From a virus, in the IMG/VR virus record IMGVR_UViG_3300015265_000208, positions 1 to 41,497 of that record: a stretch of 41,497 nt of DNA; one strand, 5' to 3'. The notes beneath the pieces were generated by a model. That model ran no database searches, had not been told where the DNA came from, and worked only from the letters and a program-made list of their open reading frames with translations. Shown here one piece after another: positions 1 to 8,600 of this stretch. The position numbers and the translations under genes were made by a program. Numbering within the stretch: position 1 is the first letter of the stretch; each line of letters opens with the position of its first letter.

Positions 1-210
1 TCAGGACGGGATCAGGCCCCACTGGTACGGCTTGATGGCGTAGCCGTGTTCGCCGCTGGCCATGATCAGCGCCTTCTGCGTTGGCGCGATGTTGAACTGG
101 TCGTCCCGCTGGTTGATCTCGCTGACGATGTCGACCTCGAGCTGATCGAGCATGTCCTTGGCCTCGCGGCTCAGGGAGACAGGTCCGAAGGTGGCGTAGC
201 GTCCGCACAT
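1..210 (-). pseudogene. Truncated SRAP (YedK/HMCES-type) protein, N-terminal 69 residues
   Basis: The product begins MCGRYA, the hallmark of SOS-response-associated peptidases, where Cys2 becomes the N-terminal residue that cross-links abasic sites in single-stranded DNA. It also has NIAPT and ends YQWGLIPS followed by TGA. Full-length family members (about 220 residues) continue WGLIPSW, so the stop lies exactly where a Trp codon (TGG) is expected and one base change would explain it. The downstream Asn, Glu and His active-site residues are missing. It lies 40 nt after the Rz1-like gene on the same strand, as the last gene of the late operon. I see no clear ribosome site. It could still be a deliberately short protein; what follows lies outside the window. 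Confidence 0.7.
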
Positions 211-250
211 TTGTGCAGCATACGTCGCCGGCGTGAGGGCCGCGTCTGTG

Positions 251-523
251 CTACCTGATCTGACCGGCCGCCCGGTAAGCGTCGAGGCAATCGGCCGTGG
301 TCTGGGACTTAAGGTTCGCCCGCTCGTAGATGCCCATCATCGTTCTCGCCCATACCTTGGCTTCGTCCAGGCTGTGGAAGAGGGGCGGGATTTTCTCCCT
401 TGGGGCTCTTTCCTCGCACGAGATCGTCGGCGGAGGCGTCGGCTCGGGTCGCAGCGGCACGGAGGTCTTGCAGGACGGGATCATCGTCGCGCATAGCGCA
501 GACAACAGGAGACGGCGAATCAT
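251..523 (-). CDS. Rz1-like outer-membrane spanin lipoprotein
   Basis: This 90-residue protein starts MIRRLLLSALCATMIPSC, a lipoprotein signal peptide with a lipobox Cys, followed by a proline-rich stretch (PLRPEPTPPPT). That is the layout of Rz1 o-spanins, which with the inner-membrane Rz partner fuse the two membranes in the last step of lysis. It starts inside the Rz-like gene in another frame and runs past its end, the nested arrangement known from lambda Rz/Rz1. A GAGG ribosome site precedes the ATG at 523. It is longer than lambda Rz1 (60 residues); the C-terminal part (LDEAKVWARTMMGIYERA) is extra and of unknown role. Confidence 0.75.
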   Translation of the reverse strand: MIRRLLLSALCATMIPSCKTSVPLRPEPTPPPTISCEERAPREKIPPLFHSLDEAKVWARTMMGIYERANLKSQTTADCLDAYRAAGQIR

Positions 524-809
524 GGATATACCTCGTGATGACAGTGACGTCGCGCTGCTGGGCGTCGTTCGAAGCCGCGACGGCGACAGCACCGGCCTGC
601 ATTGCCTGACCTGCCGCTTTTGCCGCCCGGGCTGCGCGCTCGGCCGCCTCCGCCTGCAGGCGCGCCGCCGCAGACTGCTGCGCTGCTAGGAGATCCGCGC
701 GACCCGCCGCGTACTGCGCGGCCCCATAGCGCTGGATGCCGACGTAGCCGCACAGGGTGAGAAGGCTGGCAAGCAGCACGCCGAATGCGACCGATTTCAC
801 CGTGGTCAT
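309..809 (-). CDS. Rz-like inner-membrane spanin
   Basis: This 166-residue protein has one N-terminal membrane helix (SVAFGVLLASLLTLCGYVGI) and then a long Ala/Arg/Gln-rich helical region (about residues 30-95) that should form a periplasmic coiled coil. That is the build of i-spanins such as lambda Rz. The start at 809 is chosen because ATG overlaps the stop of the gene before it (ATGA). The Rz1-like gene is nested in its second half. The C-terminal third is not obviously related to known Rz proteins, so the call rests on topology and gene order. Confidence 0.7.
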   Translation of the reverse strand: MTTVKSVAFGVLLASLLTLCGYVGIQRYGAAQYAAGRADLLAAQQSAAARLQAEAAERAARAAKAAGQAMQAGAVAVAASNDAQQRDVTVITRYIHDSPSPVVCAMRDDDPVLQDLRAAATRADASADDLVRGKSPKGENPAPLPQPGRSQGMGENDDGHLRAGEP

Positions 810-1060
810 GGCTTTCTCTTGTCGAGGTCGTTGATCCGATGGTCTATGCACCGCTCGAGGAGATCCTCGTACCGGTTGCGCTGAACCATTGCCTTATCCG
901 CCTCGCGCTGCGTAACACCGACCTGGTCGACGGCCGCCGTGGCGGATCGGACCACATAGCCTCCGCCGGCGCCGGTAGCGCCCAGCAGAGCGAGCACGTA
1001 TCCCGGCGCCGCTGTCCCCAGGCGATCTTGCAGTCGCCGTCCACCACGCTCACGCGCCAT
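806..1060 (-). CDS. Small membrane protein of the lysis cassette
   Basis: An 84-residue protein with one hydrophobic segment (APGYVLALLGATGAGGGYVV, about residues 18-37) followed by a charged helical tail rich in Glu, Arg and Asp. The ATG at 1060 has GGAGG at good distance and overlaps the end of the holin-like gene by 11 nt; its own stop overlaps the Rz start (ATGA). The position between holin and spanin suggests a lysis role, for instance an antiholin or accessory holin, but I do not recognise the family. Confidence 0.6.
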   Translation of the reverse strand: MARERGGRRLQDRLGTAAPGYVLALLGATGAGGGYVVRSATAAVDQVGVTQREADKAMVQRNRYEDLLERCIDHRINDLDKRKP

Positions 1061-1355
1061 GGTCGCCTCCATCGGTGTTCCCCCCCGTTCCGGCGGCATT
1101 GGGCAGCGGCGCAGGCGTCGCGCTTGCAAGAAGCTCGGTCTTGCGATCGCTGTCGCTGGACCGCCCGAAGTAGAAGCTGACCACCACGCCAAATGCGGCG
1201 CTGTTGCACACCCCAAGAATCGTTCCCAGGAGCGTGCTCTCGGCAATCTTGAAGTCCGGTGTAGAAAGGATCTTCTCGACCGTGCGCGCGTCCAGATAGA
1301 AGGCGCAGATGATGATCACGAGGCCGAGGTAGTGAACAAACGTACCCCGCCGCAT
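1050..1355 (-). CDS. Putative holin with two membrane helices
   Basis: A 101-residue protein with a membrane helix near residues 7-24 (VHYLGLVIIICAFYLDA) and a second near residues 42-66 (LLGTILGVCNSAAFGVVVSF), then a polar tail (RSSDSDRKTELLAS). Two helices and a charged C-terminus fit a class II-type holin that controls release of the endolysin. Its start overlaps the stop of the lysozyme-fold gene (TGATG), and it sits between endolysin and spanins. Assignment is from topology and place; no signature motif exists for this class. Confidence 0.65.
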   Translation of the reverse strand: MRRGTFVHYLGLVIIICAFYLDARTVEKILSTPDFKIAESTLLGTILGVCNSAAFGVVVSFYFGRSSDSDRKTELLASATPAPLPNAAGTGGNTDGGDHGA

Positions 1356-1870
1356 CAGTGCGGCCTGGTCGCGGAAAATGTGGTGGGTACCAACCCGCCG
1401 CGCATCATCCGGTGAAGCTCGATCACGCGCCGCTTGTCGTCTGTAGTGGGGTCGCCCGCCACCACGAGCGGCCACTCACTGAGCAATAGCGCGTCGGCGG
1501 CGTCCTCGAACCGTTTCTCGCGCAGGGCCTTCCAAAGCTCCGCCATGTTGGCGAGTTTCTCAACACCGACGAGCACCGCGACGTGCAGCAAGACGCTGAG
1601 GCGCACGGAGTTTAGGTGGTCCATGTTTAAGGTCATACCGCGAAGCTTTTCGGTGGCACGTTTCAAGTCCCGCTGAACCACCACGGACATCTCATCACGA
1701 CTCAGCTTGCGTGAGGAAAGAAGTTGCCGGTAGTCGCTGATCAGCCGCAGCGGAACCTCGACGGGAAGCTTGCTTAACGGCTCAAATCCGCCCACATGGC
1801 GGCCTGCAAGCTCCATGGCTTCGTCCTCTCGCTCTAGCGCTCTCTGGATCAGCTGGTCGTCCATGGTCAT
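1355..1870 (-). CDS. Degenerate T4-lysozyme-fold protein
   Basis: A 171-residue protein. From about residue 55 on it can be aligned by eye with the C-terminal lobe of T4 lysozyme: LSRDEMSVVVQRDLKRA with ITKDEAEKLFNQDVDAA, then LWKALREKRFEDAADALL and a following SEW with the [21 protein letters not shown] segment. The N-terminal lobe does not show the Glu...Asp...Thr catalytic set or the GIGH signature. It may bind peptidoglycan or help lysis without cutting. It starts by ATGA overlap with the GH108 endolysin gene, so the phage seems to carry an active muramidase and this relic side by side. The match was made by eye and needs a structural comparison. Confidence 0.55.
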   Translation of the reverse strand: MTMDDQLIQRALEREDEAMELAGRHVGGFEPLSKLPVEVPLRLISDYRQLLSSRKLSRDEMSVVVQRDLKRATEKLRGMTLNMDHLNSVRLSVLLHVAVLVGVEKLANMAELWKALREKRFEDAADALLLSEWPLVVAGDPTTDDKRRVIELHRMMRGGLVPTTFSATRPH

Positions 1871-2508
1871 GCGGCCGCCGCGAACGTCTTGGGCGTGACC
1901 AACGGCGCTGCCGGTATGGTGGCGACGGTACCGGCAATCATGCGCAGTGCGCGGTCGGCGACACCCGTATCGTTCACCTGGCTACCCGGCGTCGAACCGA
2001 AGACGCGCATTTCCCAGCCGCGGCCGAAGGTGCCATAGGTCTTGAGGCCGCGGAGGAACCGGCCACGCTCGGCGCAGATCGCATCACTCAAAACCGCATT
2101 GCCCTTTTCGCGAGCGAAGCCAGCTGCCGCAGAGATGGTCAGCGGTCCTACCGCGCCGTCCTGAACGATCCCCAGCACCTTCTGCAACGCGAACGCAGCA
2201 CGGCGAACGCCGCTATTCACGGCGAAATCGAAGACGGCATAGTCCGCACCGAGCGGAAGTGAGCCCGCGCGCACCGCATCCCAGTACCGCCATCGATAGA
2301 TATCGACAAGTTCGTCATCGCGGATGTAACGCACAGACTGCCCAGTCTGGCCTTGCATCGCCCGATATTCGTCGTAAACCGACTGCGTGACGCCACGCAT
2401 CGTAGCCTTACCGGGGTCGAGGGGGTGGTTGCTCCACTCACCCTCATAAACCAGCGTGAGCGCAAGGCACACGGGGAAATTGTCAGCGCGACGGGATGTG
2501 GTTGCCAT
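1867..2508 (-). CDS. GH108-type endolysin (N-acetylmuramidase)
   Basis: A 213-residue protein. The N-terminal half has the GH108 pattern: YEGEWSNHPLDPGKATMRGV holds the Glu expected to be catalytic and the DPG/T-x-x-G signature. The second half (FDFAVNSGVRRAAFALQKVL, then DGAVGPLT) is the usual PG-binding_3 region that follows GH108. It should cut the glycan strand of peptidoglycan at lysis. ATG at 2508 is preferred because it begins the recognisable domain, though no Shine-Dalgarno is visible before it; a GTG at 2562 in frame would start inside the upstream palindrome. That palindrome lies exactly 24 nt before the ATG. Confidence 0.85.
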   Translation of the reverse strand: MATTSRRADNFPVCLALTLVYEGEWSNHPLDPGKATMRGVTQSVYDEYRAMQGQTGQSVRYIRDDELVDIYRWRYWDAVRAGSLPLGADYAVFDFAVNSGVRRAAFALQKVLGIVQDGAVGPLTISAAAGFAREKGNAVLSDAICAERGRFLRGLKTYGTFGRGWEMRVFGSTPGSQVNDTGVADRALRMIAGTVATIPAAPLVTPKTFAAAA

Positions 2509-2532
2509 GAGCCAAGAGTGGCCGCCGCGTAG

Positions 2533-2557
2533 TGCAAATTGTCCCGGAAAACTTGCA
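2533..2557. promoter_or_regulatory. 25-bp near-palindrome, copy 2, before endolysin gene
   Basis: Read on the minus strand the arms are TGCAAGTTTTCC and GGACAATTTGCA around one central G, with 10 of 12 arm positions complementary. The same element occurs at 20,071-20,095. In both places 24 nt separate it from the next ATG, and both lie in rare 60-nt gaps of a tightly packed operon. It is likely an operator, a late-promoter activator site or an RNA hairpin; the sequence alone does not decide. Confidence 0.75.
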
Positions 2558-2567
2558 CTCACCTACA

Positions 2568-2798
2568 TCAAACGGTCAGGTCATAAACCGGCAAATCTGG
2601 CGCGGGACCGACCACGCGCCCAGCTTGGACGTAGACCTTTCCAGGAGCCCCCACAATAGCGCCCTGCGCCCGAATGATTCCGCCCTCTGGCGTCTGCACG
2701 GTGCTCGTGCCATCACCATTGAGCGCCACGACGGTACCGACGATTACGGTCTGCGAGGGTAGCAAGCCGGCGAACTGTTTCCAGACATCAATTTGCAT
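2568..2798 (-). CDS. Small tail-associated protein
   Basis: A 76-residue product beginning MQIDVWKQFAGLLPSQ, followed by a short beta-rich region (GTVVALNGDGTSTVQTPEG) and ending PVYDLTV. The start at 2798 is chosen over longer versions because the upstream extension is antisense-like and a GAGAGG lies before this ATG; it overlaps the end of the tail-hub gene by 11 nt. Similar short beta proteins follow tail-tip genes in many siphophages, but I do not recognise this one. Confidence 0.6.
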   Translation of the reverse strand: MQIDVWKQFAGLLPSQTVIVGTVVALNGDGTSTVQTPEGGIIRAQGAIVGAPGKVYVQAGRVVGPAPDLPVYDLTV

Positions 2799-4704
2799 CG
2801 GAAAGGTGCCTCTCAAGGGAAACCGTCTGCCAAATTTCGAGCGCCGCATCGGCGCTGCCGCTTCGCCGAGCCGAGATGGACACCGCGACGGATAAGGCTT
2901 GATAGCGATCGTCCGGGTCGACGACATCGACCAGCATCAGTGGCGAATAAAGGCCGGTCTGGCCGCCGGTCAGCGAGCCCGCCGGGAAAAGGGGAATCTC
3001 CAGACTCACCAGATCCTGCATGCCTCGATCGCTCAGAATGTTGCGACCACGCTCGGTAGCCACATCCGCCCCTACCGTGAGCCCGTCGACAACCTGAGGC
3101 GCGTAGGTCTCGCCCGCCGAACCCTCGCGGGTCACGCGCGCAAGTACGCCCTGCTGCTGGCCTATAACGAAAACGGCGTCATACAGCGGCTTGCTCTGCT
3201 GCTGCGCGGATTCGGAGGTGGCCCACTCCAGGGGCAAGGCGATGTCAGCGGTGTCCGCTGACCATGTCCAAGGACTAGTCGGGTACCTCGCGCGGATGAC
3301 CAGGGTGGCGTCTCCAGCAGCTGACTGAACCACCGCGCCGCGGGATGCCGCAATCTGAGAGATGGCGTCAATCGGAGCCAGGTCTTGGTACGACCACACG
3401 CCGCTCGGTACGATCCAGTCTAGGCCTTGCCAGTCGATGGCAAATGGCAACGACCGCTCCGTGATCTCGTCCAGAGCGAGCTGCTGGGCCGTCCGGGTAT
3501 CGCCGATCGCCAAGGAACGCCTCGCCGTGTAAGTGTCCGACAGGAGCGCAGTCTGGCTTCGACCGGACACGGTAGCGCTTCGGCCCCCTGTAGAGGCGTG
3601 CTCGCGCGCCGAATCCCTGCCTTCGATGACCGCTGTCCACGGGTACCCATTCAGGGTGACTTGCACGACTTTCGGGCCCGCTGCCGTAGGCTTCAGCAGC
3701 GCCAACTGAGCAGGGTCGGCGAGTTCCATGCGCAACGACCAGCACCAAGAGTCTACGGACGCCTCCAAATCGACGGAGTTGACCTCAATGGGCACCCGAT
3801 CCGGCAAAAGCACGACCTCGACTTCGTTCATGACGATGTAAACCTTCTCTGACGGAGGGATAGGCGGGGGTTCGGTCGTGTGACCGCTGGGAACCTCGAC
3901 AGGGGGTGGATCTCGCGGGCCCAGCTGCGGACCATGCCCCCAGCGGAGTATTTCGAGAGGCCCGAAAGTCGTTGCGCGCCCCCAGACGGACCGCCAAGGA
4001 ACCGGATCTTTCCGGTATACGAAATAAGCCGGCGGATCCTCGACCTCGACGTTGCCGATGCGATCACCCACGGGCGACACATACCCAGGCGCTATCGTCG
4101 ACAGGAGCGCCCCGCCGCCAGGAGCCACATATCCTGGCTCCAACGGTTGCCCCCCGATGATGGTGGCTGGCGGATCGAAGATGAGTCCTGGTGGCAGCGC
4201 ACGCTCCCAGGCCAGCTCGTTGGCGCCGTCCGTGACCGCGATAGGGTCCCAGGTCGCCTGGATCACCTGTGCAGGCGTTGCAGCGGCCGAGGCATACGGT
4301 GCCGATGAGCTCCCATCAGCTCGGGGCGGAGAGCTCCAGGAGGACGTGTCTCCTCGACGATCCAAGGGCTCAGAACTCGAGTAAGAATCACCATGCGCCA
4401 CGTCTGCCGTGGCGACGCGGGCCCACCCACTCTGCGGACCCGCCACATCGGCAGTGGGCGGCCGCGCCCACCCTGCCCGTTTTGCAAGGTCGCCGCGACG
4501 CCCGCCACTCCACGCGGTATTTAGTCGTCGCGCGGACCGGTGACTTGCCGTACCACTGGGTGCCCTCACCGTAACGTTCAATGTCCGTGCTACGGCGACA
4601 CCGTCGCCCAGAAGCTGGGTGACGGCGTCGCCCGCCTGCGGAATGTATTGACTGCCCAGCGACTGCTGAACGGCAGATCCGCTGGGCGGCGAATACGTAC
4701 TCAT
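2788..4704 (-). CDS. Tail hub / tip protein
   Basis: 638 residues. The first 300 are low-complexity and Pro/Gly/Ser-rich (for example APGYVSPVGDRIGNVEVEDP), suggesting an extended or fibre-like part. From about residue 300 the sequence turns beta-rich (EVEVVLLPDRVPIEVNSVDL; LNGYPWTAVIEGRDSAREHA) like the hub domains of gp27/gpD-type baseplate or siphophage tip proteins. ATGA overlap fixes the start at 4704. It follows the LamG-domain gene and precedes the lysis cassette. Placement at the tail tip is inferred from gene order after the tape measure. Two similar short motifs (ARPPTADVAGPQSGWARVAT) hint at a small internal duplication. Confidence 0.6.
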   Translation of the reverse strand: MSTYSPPSGSAVQQSLGSQYIPQAGDAVTQLLGDGVAVARTLNVTVRAPSGTASHRSARRLNTAWSGGRRGDLAKRAGWARPPTADVAGPQSGWARVATADVAHGDSYSSSEPLDRRGDTSSWSSPPRADGSSSAPYASAAATPAQVIQATWDPIAVTDGANELAWERALPPGLIFDPPATIIGGQPLEPGYVAPGGGALLSTIAPGYVSPVGDRIGNVEVEDPPAYFVYRKDPVPWRSVWGRATTFGPLEILRWGHGPQLGPRDPPPVEVPSGHTTEPPPIPPSEKVYIVMNEVEVVLLPDRVPIEVNSVDLEASVDSWCWSLRMELADPAQLALLKPTAAGPKVVQVTLNGYPWTAVIEGRDSAREHASTGGRSATVSGRSQTALLSDTYTARRSLAIGDTRTAQQLALDEITERSLPFAIDWQGLDWIVPSGVWSYQDLAPIDAISQIAASRGAVVQSAAGDATLVIRARYPTSPWTWSADTADIALPLEWATSESAQQQSKPLYDAVFVIGQQQGVLARVTREGSAGETYAPQVVDGLTVGADVATERGRNILSDRGMQDLVSLEIPLFPAGSLTGGQTGLYSPLMLVDVVDPDDRYQALSVAVSISARRSGSADAALEIWQTVSLERHLSDAN

Positions 4705-5618
4705 ACGGCTACAGCAGTCACCGGGCCGTCGCACACGGGGCGATAACCGGCGGGCCCGAGGGCGACCACTTCAAAGTCCCCCTGTGGCGTGTACACGCCC
4801 CACGATCCGTCCGACGCGAGGGTCGCATCGGCAAGGGTGCGATGCGTTGCCCAGTCACGAACGAGCACCTTCGACGCCTTCGCGCCCGTATCCAGGGCTG
4901 CTACGCCCGCCACTTTCCACTTCGCCATCGCTGCTTGATGGCGAGCTAGGATCTCGTCATCGGTATTGACGCGGCACCAGACCCCGAAGCCGACGTAATC
5001 GATGATCTGGCCTACGTAATCAGTACTTCCGTGAACGTTGAAGTACGCTTGGGCGGTGCCTGTTGAAGGCGCTCCTGCGAAGTTTTTACTCTGTATCTTC
5101 GTCCCATCGACGAACAGCGTGCATTTGCCGACTGCATCCACAGTCACAGTCAGCACGTAGAACTTGCCTCGATTGATGGCAAAGTCGAACGAGAAGAAAT
5201 CGCCATATAGCGACACCTGGACCGACTGAGCAAGATCCGGATAGAAGGCGATGATCTGACCTGCTCTGGTGTCGTTGCCGCCAAAGAAAAGCGTCTGCCA
5301 CTGTACCGGGCTGCCTATCCCCTGCGCCCCGTCCGGGATACGAAAGATAATTTCGTACGTGCGGCCTGCTGCACCCTGCGGAAGTCCCATGCTCGGGAAG
5401 CGTGCGTAAATATTCCCCGGTAGCTTCAGCATACCAAGACCGTTCCAGAGCTCCGCTGCCGCCGCTATCGATGTGTTCGCCTGGTCGTTGCTGCTGTTGT
5501 ACCACTGCATGCGCAGCTCGCTGACGAGCGACGTAAGTTTTCCTGCCACGGTGTCCCCGAACCGGAACAGCACTGATGCACCATGGACCACGGCGAGATT
5601 GAAGTAGATATTGTCCAT
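4701..5618 (-). CDS. LamG/concanavalin-fold tail protein
   Basis: 305 residues. The central region (about 60-220) reads as a LamG-like jelly roll: IYARFPSMGLP, TYEIIFRIPDG, QTLFFGGNDT, FYVLTVTVDAVGKCTLFVDG and DYVGFGVWCRVNTDDEI are the expected strands. This fold binds sugars and is common in receptor-binding tail proteins. The last 70 residues (DTGAKASKVLVRDWATHRTL) form a separate small domain. It lies 3 nt after the 1177-residue tail gene and overlaps the hub gene start. A role in host surface recognition is inference. Confidence 0.65.
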   Translation of the reverse strand: MDNIYFNLAVVHGASVLFRFGDTVAGKLTSLVSELRMQWYNSSNDQANTSIAAAAELWNGLGMLKLPGNIYARFPSMGLPQGAAGRTYEIIFRIPDGAQGIGSPVQWQTLFFGGNDTRAGQIIAFYPDLAQSVQVSLYGDFFSFDFAINRGKFYVLTVTVDAVGKCTLFVDGTKIQSKNFAGAPSTGTAQAYFNVHGSTDYVGQIIDYVGFGVWCRVNTDDEILARHQAAMAKWKVAGVAALDTGAKASKVLVRDWATHRTLADATLASDGSWGVYTPQGDFEVVALGPAGYRPVCDGPVTAVAV

Positions 5619-5621
5619 GCG

Positions 5622-8600
5622 TCAGTCCGCGTCGCCACGGAGCTGGAGGCGAAAGCTATCTTCCAGTGTTGCCTGCGCACCAGGGAGCACCGTACGAGCC
5701 ATCCATATGGGCGCATTGGGGCCGATAGTGTTGAATCTCAAAACGTTGTTGACGCCCCAGCCGGTTCCCCACCCATCCTTCTTCAGGGTGAAGTAAGGCT
5801 TGCCCGTCAGCGGATTCACCGGCGCTGCGTCTTGGCCGATGGCGAAGGTACCGATGACGCCGAGCGTCTCGCCCACGATGTTCCCACCAGCGGTCCCGGT
5901 GAAGATCAGCGCCCAACGTTCAGTGGTGGCATCTGCGTTGATCAGCTGAAGCGGATACAGGGTACGGTTGTATTGGGCCGTAGTACCGCTGCCGGAGAGG
6001 GCATCCGCCCACGCGTTTTGCCACGTACCCTGACTGAAGAAGATCGGGTTCTTCGCCTGCAGGTCGCCGAAGAGAAGCGCTGAAGAGACGAGCGCGTTGG
6101 TGCTGTAGTTACGCGTCAATGGTGCCGCTAGGGCGAGCCGTCCAGACAGGTCGACCGACGAAACCAGCACCATGTCTTCAAGCGTCACTGTCGCGCTGAG
6201 CGGCTGGGCCAGTCCCGCCAAGCTACCACTCATGGTCACAGTACCGGTATCCATATCGATTGCGTAGAACTGCGGTTGCACTTCCTGACCCGAAGAATCC
6301 AAAAGGTCAAACTGACCGAAGGGTGCGCCAGGTAAACTGAGCACCTGGCCCGCTGAGACCGAGGCCGGCCACGTCACAGCTTTGCGCTCGTGGATGACGA
6401 TCACATCACCGTCGCGAAAAATCGGAACGCGGCCCGTCAGTGGCAAGCGGACGGGATCGATGCCCAGTACATCCGCATTCAATGGCAGTGTGGTCTGGAC
6501 AACGCAGTTGAACCGGATCGTGGTCGGGTCGACAAGGATCGGCTTCCAAACGGTGGTACCGACGACATTGGCGGGGTCGTACCAGGGCTCGTTTTCGTTC
6601 CCGGCAGCAGGAACGTAGTAGCCAAATTTAACTTCGGCAAATCCGAAGTCGTTTTCGACGGTACCGCCAACAAAGGAGCCAGTGATATCGCCGTTGGCAT
6701 TCGACGTTGCGGATATGACCGCCCCGGTGTCGGTACGGACGGCCTGCAGGCTGAATGTAGCCGGGCGCAATGGCGACCCTGGTGTGCGAAAGGCCGCGTA
6801 CGAAACCGGCATATCTCCGAAGCGGGTTACCAGCGATTTCAGCGAGACCGAGCCGCCTGAGCTGGTCCCGTAGTTGGTCAGAGAGACGGTGCCCGTCTGG
6901 TAATCGATGGTCCCAGCCTCGATCGCCGCCCCGGTGGTCGGATCCAGGTCCCGGAACATCTTTCCTTGGCGGTCGATGTACGTCTTACCGCCCCATGTGA
7001 ACCAGACTGAGCCCGCCTGAATCGGATCGACAACGGTCCGGGTCAGGATGATTTTCACCCCGGGAAACGTTGCGGATTCCTCGGAGCTGACCTCGCCCGC
7101 GCTATTGCGCTGGCTGCGATACTGCACGATGGGTGCCGGCACGAAGGATGATAGCCCGGTCGTGACCGCCCATTCGCCGAGCACGAGGTCGCCCTTGTAA
7201 AGGCTCTTGATGTCGAATTGCCGCTTGGCAATGCTTCCCGGCTGGATAACTACTGCCCCCGTCGTGTAATCCACCGTACCCGCATTCACCGCAATGATCG
7301 GTTGGAGGCCGGGACTGCCGATGTCGGACAGCTTCAGGCCTTCGGTCTTCGGCGCAAGCTCGTACGCCGTGACGATGTTGCCTGCACCATCATCTTTGAA
7401 GTAGAGCGTGGCGGGGTCGTTGCCCGTGAACCCCGCCACGGAACCAGACACCATGCCAGGTTTCAAGGGAAGCGCCTCCGGCGGGAGCGCAAAGCTTATG
7501 GACCCACTCGCATATGCGGCCGTGACGTTGCCTTGCTGGCCATCCGTTTGAATGTACGTAGCGTCGATCTTGCTGTTGGTGTCCGGAAAGGCGGCTCCGG
7601 CGGGCCGCATGATGACCATGCCATTGAGGTATACGACCACGCCGGAAGCATCACCGGTGATGGTGCCGTCCGCCGAAGCGCTTGCATGCCGAAGCGTCCC
7701 ACTGCTCATCCACGACAGCGCCAGGCTTCCAGCCTTAATCGGAAAACCATTCAGTTGAAACGTGACCGTCGGGTTCTCGACCGTCAGATCCCCGGCGTGC
7801 TGCTGGTAGCTGGTCGGGTCGCCCCACGAGAACACGATGCGACTGCCGACATCCGGAACGGCGCCCAGAGTCAGCGTCACGTCACCAGATGCATAATTCA
7901 CGGTGCCGCCGCCCTCCGCGTCCGACGAGCCGACCATCGAGCCGTTGCCCGCCGTGTCACGCAACGTGTACCACTTTCCCAGATACCGGAAGGAAACCGA
8001 CAGCGTACCGACTGCGGGCCGCGTGGGAAGTGTGAGGACATACACCGTTCCTTGGTTGGCGAGTGTGACGCTCACCGCGACGGTATGGGCGGCCCCGCTC
8101 ACGGCCGCCGCCGGCACGTAGGTACCACCAAACAGGGTCGTACCGTCGAACCGGCCAGCTTCGTAATCAACGGTGCCAACCGCCGTTCCGCCGACGACCA
8201 GGCTTCCGCCCACGTCGGTAGCGGAACCTGCGGATACCGAAGCGGATACGCTGCCAGGCAGCACACTGCGCCACTGGTAGCGCGGTGCACCGCCGCTGTT
8301 GAGCGCTTGCGATACGCCGGCCGCGATGTAGCTGAGCGCCAATCCGGGCGATGCGCTCGCCACCGCTGTCTCACGGGTTGTCGCCGGTACCAGCTGGGCG
8401 GTTATGCTGTCGACAACGATTTCCAGCGCATTCTGTACCGCCGCCGATGCAAGCCGGCTCACGCCGAAATACGTGCTGGCGTCGGCTACCGTGGTCAGGC
8501 GAACTCGCGTCGGTGGCACAATGTTGGAAAGGCGCGTGGCCTCGGCGCCGAGGTACGTCTGACGTAGCGCACCAGTTAGAGTCAGCGTAACCACCTTTCG

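Noticed and set aside
1-50. Left attachment site at the window edge
   Set aside because: No repeat of the tRNA end is visible in the first bases, and serine integrases need only a very short shared core, so it cannot be located here.
7218-8567. Plus-strand open frame of 449 codons opposite the beta-repeat tail gene
   Set aside because: Arg/His-rich antisense frame without motifs.
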